Shown here: positions 25,901 through 32,884 of the stretch, one piece after another
How the letters are laid out: every line of letters begins with the position of its first letter
Numbering within the stretch: position 1 is the stretch's first letter
NCBI GenBank assembly: GCA_947579605.1
Contig: OX388321.1
Coordinates: 18,281,614-18,345,613, forward strand
Source of the DNA: Athripsodes cinereus
Lineage: Eukaryota > Arthropoda > Insecta > Trichoptera > Leptoceridae
Direction of reading: 5' to 3'
Length of the DNA stretch: 64,000 nt
Program-made: the position numbers and the translations under genes
Notes under the pieces: model-generated
Seen by the model: only the letters and a program-made list of their open reading frames with translations
What the model was told of the DNA's origin: nothing
Databases searched by the model: none

Positions 25901-27105
25901 ATCACAACATTAGGAAACAGGTTGTGTGACAGCGTGAGAGAAATTCCAAAACCTCTACTTATCAAAAGCTTAGAATCTCTCTCGGAAGAAATGGTTTCCT
26001 TACCCAAGAGAAATGTTCTACCATATTTTTCCACTCCATTTCCAGCTTTGGTACACATCCCAGAAGTCATAGTGGATGGATTTAGTTTTTTCAAGTCTCA
26101 TCTCAGTCTGAGTGTTTGCCAAAGTGATTTCCGCCGAATTGTTGATCGTTTTCCAACGTATACACAAATTTACACAGACGGATCCAAGCTTCCACAGTCT
26201 AACAGCTTCGGTGCATCGGTCTACATCCCAAAGTTACAAGTGCAACTTCAATTCAAAATCCCGAATCCCTGTTCCATTTTCACAGCTGAGACTGTAGCGC
26301 TTGCTGAAGCATTGAAAACAGTTGTTGATTTGAATTTGAACAAAATAGTTATATTTGTGGACTCCCGCAGCGTTCTTGACGCAGTTTTGGGACTCCCGAA
26401 GTCGTTAATACACAATTCTATTATATGTAGGGTAAAGAAATATCTTTTCGACCTCCATTTCGCATCGAAAACTGTACTGCTGGCTTGGATCCCGTCCCAT
26501 CGCGCCATTGGGGGAAATGAGGTCGCTGACGAGCTGGCAAAGTCCGCCATAAATAATGGAGTGACTTCAAGCATACACGAACCGTTAATCGCTGACTTGG
26601 GCAAACAGTTCCGCGAAAGAGCTCTCACTGCGTGGCGTGAAGATTGGTCAGAGACGAGCAAACTTAAAGGTAAGTACTATCGCACGATCCAACCCGAAAT
26701 TCCGAGTGCCCCGTGGTACTCAAGCGGAAGGCTTAACAAAATGGAAATCTCTGTACTTTCAAGGATGAGATTGGGACATTGTGTGATCGCTACCCATCTT
26801 CATAGACTGGGGCTCGTAGAGAGCTCTCTCTGCGAGTGTGGCCAGGACGATGAGACGATTGACCATGCACTCTTTAACTGCCCAATTCGTGCTGACATAA
26901 GTTTATACGACCATATAAGAGACGTGAATCGCCCCTTTGATGTTTGCCACCTACTCTCCCTCGGGTCTAACGATGTCAATAGGCAGATTGCAAAATACAT
27001 TAAAACTTACAATATCATCTTGTGACCTTATTGAAATTATAATAATGATTGACTGATATGAGATCTAACATGGGCAAAATCACCCTCTGTTGGGTGGAAC
27101 GCCCA

Positions 27106-27164
<59 letters not shown>

Positions 27165-30100
27165 AATGACAGCGAAGCCAAAAAGTGAGGAAGGGAAATC
27201 GACGGTGGCCATTTTGTAGGAAATACTTTATTTGACATTTGTATGGGCAATGTATGGAAATTATTCACAGTATCAGAAAACATTATATTTACTTCTTAAA
27301 ATAATTACAATTCCACATAACTTAATGTTTTCATATACTTGATGAAATAGGGAATAGGATGAGTAAATAAAATTGAGTATTTCATTTCAAAATCATTATT
27401 TATTTTTAAACTTTGTTTTCATATACACACAATATGGAGAGAATGAATGACAATTGAAGGATATATCTAAATGAATAATATAAAACACACGAACTTGCAA
27501 ATGAGCGGGAAACTCAGGATATTTCGTAAGAATGACGTTTTTCTCCAACCTCGCAGAAAAACGAGATGTTTTTGAACACAAAACACTACGTTTACTTGGT
27601 GTCAAATATTGGATAATGTCCAGTTTCTCCTTTCTGGATCCTTTGGAAAACTACAAAAAATGATTTTGTTTATAAACATGCGATAATATCATTAACCTGA
27701 TCAGATTTGTATGCATGAAACATTTCATTCTAACGGGTAAACAAACCAAACATCAGATTGTAGGTTCTTTGTATTGTCAGATGACAGAATGGAAAACAAG
27801 TTACATGTGTAGATATAGGAGAATAAGGACAGATAATTATATAGAACGTTTATAACATTATTATGATCATTTATAAGTATACGAATTATAATATAAACGA
27901 CTTTAAAATCGCAATATATTAAGATAAAAACTACAATACAAAACAACTTACCGAAAATATGACAATCCTGTTTCCTGCGAAAGTTGGATTGGATTTATAA
28001 CCACAACCATTTATAGCGCACATCACCATGTTAATCATAAGATGATTCCTATTCTTCTAGATATAAAAACAAAAACCGATATGAAAAAATCAACTGATGT
28101 GCAAAAACTTTAAACATTTTTAAAACAACTAAACATACAAATACAAGGGTTGGTTCATGGGAGCATAAATGTCACTCGGCGTCGTTTGACCTGAACGACC
28201 ATGAAGTTGCAGTGAGTGGTGAATGTAATCCGGATAATCGTGAATAACTTAGAGCGTTTTATGACCCAATGTTATCGTAATGGCGCCATTATTTTTTACG
28301 TCTTTTTATTATTTTTTTTATTGCTTTTATAACTTAAAAAAAAATTTTTTTTTTGGATTTACTTTTTGTTATAATTTCTTAAATTCGCCGACGTGTAAAA
28401 GACGTAAATTATGAATATATTTAAATAATTAATATTTTTATTATTATTTGACTGGCGCCTTTTTATAGTAGCATTCAAGTACTTTTGTGTTTCTTTTAAA
28501 TGATAAAAATATTTTTGTCTCTAACGAAGGAATAAATTATTTTAATAGGTATCTTTAAAATTAACAGTTAAAGTAATAACTACTTGATTAGTTTATAACT
28601 AATTGCTTTATACTTTTTTTTTAATTATTCCATTATCTAACTTTCTGAGCTTGTATACTTCCCAAATACTTGTTACAAGTTTATATCCTAAATTTATCCA
28701 AACGAATTCACTGAATCAGCGTCAGAAATTATAAATGACAATTACGCAGAAATCGAGTATATTTTCTGAGACTATAATTCTTATTTTGTTACACATTTTG
28801 AAAACATAGTAACATACAGTACATGAACACTATGAATGCGTTCTGGCATTGTATAGGTACTTTCAAAATATGCGTCGTCGACTGATCACTCGGTGACTGT
28901 CTGAACGCAGCCCAAATGCGACGCACCGAACAAAATTTATTTCTTACAAAATGGTCGTCATTCCCCTCCCCGCGCAGCTACAAAATGTTTACCAAAGTGT
29001 CTGTCCATTACTCTATTTAGGTCCATGGGTTATGTATGGGCTATGTTGGTGACCCACGGCCTCCAAACAGGGTTGCCAGGTCTTTTCCAAATAAATACCG
29101 AACAGTCAGCAAAAAAAGTTTTACTAGTTTGTTTATATTATGACCTTGAAATACAAAGTACCATTGTACAAGAGCAACTAGTTATCCTAACTTATAAAAA
29201 TTATATTTTTTCTCGCTAATACACGTTTCCGGCAATGTTTTATTTGCCTTAATTGCCTTAACTGCCCCATGCATTTCGTGACAATATGTCAGACTGAAAT
29301 AACATCGTACACATAATTCAGCCTTCACCATGTCCACACTTAATTCATTACGGCTGTCCGTCCACAAATGGTTCATATGGCTAAATATTCCTTCCACATA
29401 AGCACTACTACATGGTACTGCCATTATCGTTTAAATTATCTTTTTCAAGTTAGGATTTACTTCGTTTATTAGGGAGAAAAATTAATCAGAAAAAAATTCC
29501 GAACCGCCCATACTTCGGTATTTTTGTCATACCGAACACCAAACACGGTGCTAAAATACCGACCGGTTCGGTAGAAAACCGAACACCTGGCGACACTGCC
29601 TCCAAATAATTTTTTGTAATGTCACATTTTATTGGTCTATAGCAGTGTTTCCCAACCTTTTTCTGCTCGCGAACCAAAAGGATAATCCAACAGAGTTTGG
29701 CGAACCCCCTATGTAGTCGTTAATGATAGACAAAAAACAATAAAATTTTGTAGAACATTTATTTTACATATTGCACAAACATTAATAAGACTAAGGCCCA
29801 ACGCATCAATCTGTAGATAGATAAATTTAACCTAAGGATAAGCCTATCTCTAGGATATTTGCCGCATCAATGTAAAGATACGGCCTATCCCTAGGATAAA
29901 CGACGCCATTTTTAACTACATCTTTAAGTGGTGGATAAAATTTAACCTTGGGATAAATCGTCCCAATTATCAAAATGGCGTCGTTTGTGAACAGCTGTGA
30001 AGGATGCGTTATGTGTTGTTTTTGCTACATACATCGAGTATGAGTATTTTTTGATGTTCAACAATGTCGTATTATGTTTAAAAATGATGTTAAACCATTG

Positions 30101-32379
30101 TTTCAACCATCTCAAAGAAAATATTCTACAAATAACGCAGTGATTACTTTGAAGGAAAGATGACATAACCGCCATTTTTGTTTTCGTAGAATCGATTCAC
30201 GTAATACTTTTAGATATATACGGTAGATGGCATTATCAGATTATTATGCATGTTTTATCAACAACAAAAATGTATAATATTTTGTATAAAAATGTATTCA
30301 AAATGTGGTAGAATATATTAATAAACTACAAAAAAATACTTAAAACGGAATTATAACTAAAAAACAACAAAAATAAAATCCTTATGTAATGTTTCGAGCT
30401 ATGATTGTTGTTTTCACGCAAAGTATTTCGTAATATGTGTAAAAATATATTTAACAATATTTTTTTCTTTACCTGGAAGCATATTTTTACAATTATGCAA
30501 ATTTATTTTTATATTAAAATCTCTTTTGAATTGCAAATAATAAATATTTATTACGAAATATACGCTGGAATGGGAGCAAATTTGGCGCCAAACGAAGATC
30601 AAGCTAAAACCATAGACAAAACATGCGATTTCAGTGTAGCCAACATTTAAGACTGGTGGATAGCTATCCACTGGATAGTTTTAGATTGATGCGGCAAATA
30701 AATTTAACCATCACTTTATCCATAAGATATAAATCCTTTAGATAGCTAACTACAACTTTTATCTATATATTGATGCGTTAGGCCTATAATGATTAATATT
30801 AATAAGACTAAAATAAGCTATAAAAATTGAATACAAAATAAATTAAAACTGGTTCTTATTTCAGCACATGTTCCCTTTGAAAAAGCTCTTAATGAGATAT
30901 TTTTGGCTGTTTCGTGGAACAAAGCAATTGAAAGTTTGGCTCAATATCTGACAATTTCAGTCTTAGATCAGGTTCTGCATTTAACCTGTTTCTATATTTA
31001 TCTTTCAGATAAGTATATGTTGAAAATCCTTTGTCGCACAGATATGTTGTGCAGAATGGTAATAGAACGTCTGGCTCGAACGAAGTTAAATAAGGAGATT
31101 CTTTGGCCATTTAAAATCCCGCCATTACGCTATTATTTTCGCGAACCCCCTTTGTACACATAGCGAACCCCCAGGGGTTCGCGAACCACCAGTTGGGAAA
31201 CACTGGTCTATAGAAAAGACCACGTGACTAATGGTTTCGCTCATACTTACAACTTACTACCTACTTATTGGTTATTGCTAGCCTTCTCTGCACTGCTGGA
31301 CATAGGTAATTAGGTATCTTCAAAAAATTTCCACACGTTTCTATGTCGAGCAACACGATGCCACTGTTTTCTCCATCATCTGAATAATATGCTCAACCAT
31401 ATTATATCAAAATATGCGCATAGTGAACATAATAATATACCTAGTGAATTTATTGTCCAACTTCACAAAATAATAATAATATTTGAGACCGATTCCATAA
31501 GTTAACAAAAATTAAATCTTTAAAATTTTCTTGGAAAAATAACGTCTAATAGTGAACTCATAGTAAGTAATGAATTTTGACAATTCGAAATTTAAATAAA
31601 AAGGAATTTTATTTCTATAGAACCGGCAGTTCAGCAACTGGGTTATAAAAATCCAAGTTCAAAAGCTAATGAAATATGCACTTAATCGAGAATCTCATCA
31701 AATAATATATATTTTTTTATATAATAGGTACTTAGAAGTTTTTCAAATGAATTTGTTTTTAAAGATATGAGATTAATATTGAAATATTATTTGATTTATG
31801 TGGAATTCCATTTAAGTTGTCAAATATTTGTGTTTTATAAAATTAAAAGACACTGTATTTTCTACTTTTATTTTTATGAGATTTCAAAACTTTCTGTTTC
31901 ACCTTCACTTCTTGAGTAGCTGGGTGATCATCCAAAGTGAAGCAATGTGAATGCTTCTTAAGTTTTGAAAACGTTACTTTAATTCATAAAAATAAAAGTA
32001 GAAAATACAGTGTTTTTTTTTTATTTATAAATATTATTTTTATTTTATTTCAGGTTATTTAATAGGACGTGTATCAATGAGACACGAATATTTAATAAAA
32101 CATTATCAACATTTGGAAACATTGACTATAAAAGGATATCCAGAAATAACAGACAATTTAAAAAAGCTATCAACCACAATCAGTAAATTAATGGAAATAT
32201 CAGAATTCCTTAAAAATGAAAGCTTCAATTATGATGTGTATGCTTTCGATATTCCCACGGAAACAGAAAACTATCAATCAACGCCTATGATTGTTGAAAA
32301 AATTGTTATATCTTATCTTAAAAATATTACACGTACTTTTGTTAATATAAAACACAACATCGAAATAGAAAATTTGTAA
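16983..32379 (+). CDS. Unrecognised type II membrane protein, 146 aa, two exons with a 15-kb intron
   Basis: Exon 1 is 16983-17097 (donor GGCG|GTATGT); exon 2 is 32054-32379 (acceptor TTATTTCAG). The single G left by exon 1 joins GT of exon 2 to give Gly39, and the frame stays open to TAA. Residues 1-22 are short and hydrophilic with an RKR just before a hydrophobic segment at 23-43 (GFLCIFGGYLIG inside). This predicts a cytosolic N-terminus and a single-pass type II topology. The 100-residue lumenal or extracellular part is Lys/Glu/Ile-rich, partly helical-looking, with sequons at Asn93 and Asn129 and no cysteine after the membrane segment. I do not recognise the family. The layout recalls the N-terminus of M28-type glutamate carboxypeptidases or transferrin-receptor relatives, but no catalytic domain follows. 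The exon join is an inference, since both exons are short; missed internal exons are possible. Confidence 0.6.
17498..18432. mobile_element. Non-autonomous hAT-type element with GTACTA-rich subterminal repeats
   Basis: A perfect 8-bp target duplication CAATAGAC lies at 17490-17497 and 18433-18440. The termini are TAGGCTTGT and its inverse. The first and last ~150 bp are crowded with GTACTAG/AGTACTA copies on both strands, as expected for subterminal transposase-binding motifs. The interior, near 17640-17720, is unusually GC-rich (CGGCGCCACTCGG). No transposase frame is visible. Confidence 0.8.
18580..20521 (-). mobile_element. 5'-truncated LINE (RTE/CR1-like RT) with 11-bp target duplication
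   Basis: TACGCTTTCTA flanks the element at 18569-18579 and 20522-20532. On the minus strand the copy begins in the linker before the reverse transcriptase (KEWITDDILEMIEERRR) and ends in a short ATATATAG tail. The endonuclease domain is missing, so truncation happened at insertion. See the pseudogene entry for the coding remains. Confidence 0.85.
18591..20521 (-). pseudogene. Reverse transcriptase of truncated LINE, frameshifted
   Basis: Two overlapping-direction frames make up one protein. The first, down to about 19440, carries KAPGIDLIPSELL, EDQFGFRKETGT, FIDLEKAFDKVEW and QGVRQGCSMSPALFN. The second, 19421-18591, carries the catalytic box IRYADDIALLAD, then YLGSRINQDG, LLYGCETW and the C-terminal GRGRPRDAYMDQLKRD. 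A one-base shift near 19450, between ALFNCYI and QQAIDELREEM, separates them. The RT core motifs are otherwise intact, so this copy is fairly young but inactive. Confidence 0.9.
20860..21385. repeat. 109-bp tandem repeat, five diverged copies, each with a GATTTAAATC palindrome
   Basis: The anchor TAAGG occurs at 20907, 21016, 21125, 21234 and 21342: spacings 109, 109, 109 and 108. Each unit has TTTTCAAAGA-ACTAAGGTTT, ATCGCGTG-CAAA, an ACGAGATT block, the palindrome GATTTAAATC followed by TCGTG, and TTTTGGGAAAAA. Copies differ by an estimated 15-25%, so the array is old. It sits between two LINE insertions but outside both target duplications. Confidence 0.85.
21925..23271 (+). CDS. LINE ORF1, gag-like nucleic-acid-binding protein, 448 aa
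   Basis: ORF1 proteins of this group bind the element RNA and package it. The N-terminus is proline-rich and basic (PPKPPIPPDPPEE, then RKRKR). Three zinc knuckles follow one another: CFRCCKFGHTRANC at 241-254, a second from Cys260 to Cys272, and a third from Cys279 to Cys293. The central region 70-230 fits the RRM-like domain found upstream of such knuckles. The frame overlaps ORF2 by 17 nt, suggesting reinitiation or stop-start coupled translation. No internal stops or shifts. Confidence 0.92.
   Translation: MDEIPPKPPIPPDPPEENRKRKRSDDAQLIPKGISSDSVFENNSSQIGKTKETPSVSHTPTIREYFYDSKSVGPFTVFVQYADTKTTAPLHPMQLGKILFSRNVQGVVNGSIKSEGKYKVSVAFSSANHANSFLKNAFVLSNSRYKAFVPSFLSYRMGIIRGVDEDLSEEELKSAISAGNPKMDIVKVRRLAYKDRQSETICWKPSRSIVITFAGQSLPNQVYIFYSSFRVDLYVLPTLQCFRCCKFGHTRANCRSVQKCFKCGECHASEECPSQDLKCFNCGGDHKAISQSCPEHRRQKAIKESMATENCSYIQAAKMHPQKKTLFSVITANTGNNSRPQKNKPVPNLQKPPNKKEHNSILMFPNGNPTYTAPDGCAIASAPSNEEHSYAMNPTVESLREDLNKDNQFYLKSLITILIDALSSQTSYNTGSLISTLQSFLIKNGQHS
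23255..27025 (+). CDS. LINE ORF2, endonuclease - reverse transcriptase - RNase H, 1256 aa
   Basis: This is the enzyme for target-primed reverse transcription. Domains in order: an APE-type endonuclease (about 27-240; FLQWNCRSV, LSETWL, GDLNAHSVSWG, SDHFPI); reverse transcriptase (about 470-760; SSYRPIALSS, SQFGFRKARSC, ASFLDIESAYDNV, GLPQGSVLSPLLFNVYL, catalytic LQYADDIVLY with Tyr676-Asp679); RNase H (about 965-1105; YTDGSKL with Asp975, TAETVALAEAL, VDSRSVLDAV, SHRAIGGNEVADELAK, i.e. all four acidic catalytic positions); and a C-terminal CECGQ...DHALFNC zinc-binding-like motif. All catalytic residues I can check are present and the frame is unbroken. Confidence 0.95.
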   Translation: MANTPKNNFPKKTHNSPSHSSTRPHSLNFLQWNCRSVSSSKNDIIYLIQKFEINIAALSETWLQPLWNFNIPGFHCLRDDRLDSRGGGTALLIQSHLPFQMIKTPKNPSIQLIAASVNGISVISTYIPPNTNFDENYWNSVLQNLPKPLLILGDLNAHSVSWGCSRNDRSGNSILSFADSHNLCILNDGSPTRFTSPQQNASAVDLSLISDSIAASSTWHVLIDPLSSDHFPILVSITERNQNPEQRCKVGKNYNKANWKEFTSLVEQTTSSVKPSNSPVDIETKYERILSIIEDSSEPSVPNHKLCKKNPISPPWWDSECTQSIKKRKEAIKIFRKDVTTENYILTKQIQAQTRRLLRKKKKKGWTDFCNSLSPNTHPSIVWNSIRRFRSSYLPPKSHIQDEGYIDAFINKLAPPHVPNETEISWVSSQKKTTPGFLDSPFSVEELLGTIKILKNSSPGLDNIPYSVFKHLPDNFLKLLLQFYNDCLSSGLVPEAWRKSLIIPILKPGRDPSLGSSYRPIALSSCSLKILEHMLKKRVEWYLENGDLLSSSQFGFRKARSCLDNLSILTSDVRAALINKEYTVASFLDIESAYDNVRIDLLMTILQDLGIPSLILKLLFGIFSQRTMVFKTTDRLVYRKVYRGLPQGSVLSPLLFNVYLSKINSNIGRDCKLLQYADDIVLYSSNKLLSKSIDAMSSSINSLNFWLTSLGLSISPQKSHTMVFTKSHKTPTANLKLENNPIPCVEQVRFLGMILDRKLSWRHHIEHIVSTCERNINPLRAVCRVWWGCHPTTVKLLYNALIRSLLDYGSFLMDPLPKYLQLKLDRIQHRCLRMVLGAMSTSPVNALQVEAGEMPLKIRRQFLSDNFLAKRIYLLNHPLMQSITTLGNRLCDSVREIPKPLLIKSLESLSEEMVSLPKRNVLPYFSTPFPALVHIPEVIVDGFSFFKSHLSLSVCQSDFRRIVDRFPTYTQIYTDGSKLPQSNSFGASVYIPKLQVQLQFKIPNPCSIFTAETVALAEALKTVVDLNLNKIVIFVDSRSVLDAVLGLPKSLIHNSIICRVKKYLFDLHFASKTVLLAWIPSHRAIGGNEVADELAKSAINNGVTSSIHEPLIADLGKQFRERALTAWREDWSETSKLKGKYYRTIQPEIPSAPWYSSGRLNKMEISVLSRMRLGHCVIATHLHRLGLVESSLCECGQDDETIDHALFNCPIRADISLYDHIRDVNRPFDVCHLLSLGSNDVNRQIAKYIKTYNIIL
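27174..29059. other. Intron interior, no gene seen
   Basis: This is the continuation of the long intron of the 146-aa protein gene. It is AT-rich, with only short random frames. No inverted or tandem structure stands out. Confidence 0.4.
29068..29598. mobile_element. Internally deleted hAT element, 531 bp
   Basis: The 8-bp duplication CCTCCAAA is at 29060-29067 and 29599-29606. Termini: CAGGGTTGCCAGGT on the left and, reversed, CAGTGTCGCCAGGT on the right. It retains the end of a transposase gene on the minus strand. The next hAT insertion begins 45 bp later. Confidence 0.9.
29182..29424 (-). pseudogene. hAT transposase C-terminal dimerisation remnant
   Basis: The frame reads PCSSAYVEGIFSHMNHLWTD, then RNELSVDMVKAELCV. 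This corresponds to the (C/S)S-A-VER-FS...N.....RN.L....V.AEL pattern of the hAT C-terminal dimerisation region. Only about 80 residues remain; the DNA-binding and catalytic parts are deleted. Confidence 0.8.
29795..30784. mobile_element. TIR element (MITE-like) nested in hAT, 990 bp
   Basis: The ends are GGCCCAACGCATCAATCTGT and, reversed, GGCCTAACGCATCAATATAT, with an additional inner inverted pair TTGCCGCATCAAT. Flanks are TAA on the left and TAT on the right, so a 3-bp PIF/Harbinger-type duplication is possible but imperfect; superfamily unresolved. Small overlapping frames at 30405-30671 look random. Confidence 0.7.
30889..31110 (-). pseudogene. ZBED/hAT transposase C-terminus remnant
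   Basis: The frame includes LLPFCTTYLCDKGFSTYTYL, then KYRNRLNAEPDLRLKLSDIEP. This is the conserved C-terminal block (LLPF.TTYLCE.GFS.....K.KYR.RL....DLR..LS...P) of the ZBED5/FAM200-type hAT transposases. About 74 residues remain; the rest is deleted. The direction shows that the right end of the element is its 5' side. Confidence 0.88.
31850..32013. repeat. Perfect 30-bp inverted repeat (small MITE) just upstream of an exon
   Basis: ACACTGTATTTTCTACTTTT...ATGA at 31850-31879 is repeated exactly inverted at 31984-32013. Total length 164 bp; no duplication of the target was determined. The right arm ends 40 bp before the splice acceptor of exon 2 of the 146-aa membrane-protein gene, and its trailing T-run helps form the polypyrimidine tract. 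Confidence 0.85.
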
Positions 32380-32884
32380 GAAGATAAAACTACATGTGAT
32401 TTTTACATTCATTACCTATTTCACAAATTAGCTATTACTTTTTTAAAGAAAATATATTTATAATTAGGTAAACTACATAGTATAATAATAATGTAAGAAA
32501 ATATGTAAGAGACTACTTTGTTTTAATTATATATAAGGCAACTCAACCTTCATGGGCTGATTCGGAGACTACTTTCTGGTTCTGTTTTATTACAATTTTC
32601 TCGCTAGATCGAGACTTATTACTATGACACTGATTATTTTAACTTCTTCGTAAGTTTTTGCGCGAAAATATCAAAAATCGTTGTAGTGTGTAGCTCGAAC
32701 GCGCTGATCATTGGCTAGTACCAGAACTCACTCACTAGCCTTACATTTTTGTGAGTCACGCTATTCGTTGATTGGAGGACGCCGTGCGAATTCGCCATTT
32801 TGGAAGCGTGCCTTTTCTCGTTCGCTTCGCCCGCCATTTCTGCTCCGGCGTTTGTGTAAGTGATACCTCGTGAGAATCGTTATC

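Larger units (their letters stand above)
21546..27161 (+). mobile_element. Full-length, apparently intact I-type LINE with 12-bp target duplication
   Basis: ATGAATGACAGC occurs at 21534-21545 and again at 27162-27173, immediately after a pure A tract of about 55 (27107-27161). Between them lie a 379-bp 5' UTR, ORF1, ORF2 with endonuclease, reverse transcriptase and RNase H, and a ~80-bp 3' UTR. Non-LTR elements whose ORF2 includes RNase H belong to the I superfamily. Perfect target duplication, unbroken poly(A) and open frames argue for recent insertion. Confidence 0.93.
29643..31205. mobile_element. hAT element (ZBED-like transposase remnant), 1563 bp, with nested insertion
   Basis: A perfect 8-bp duplication GTCTATAG lies at 29635-29642 and 31206-31213. 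The termini are CAGTGTTTCCCAAC and, reversed, CAGTGTTTCCCAACT, the classic hAT end. The subterminal GCGAACCCCC repeats sit at both ends. The C-terminal part of a transposase remains at 30889-31110. A second TIR element is inserted at 29795-30784. Confidence 0.92.

Noticed and set aside
27015..27283. Minus-strand frames with long poly-Phe runs
   Set aside because: They are read from the poly(A) tail of the LINE at 27107-27161.
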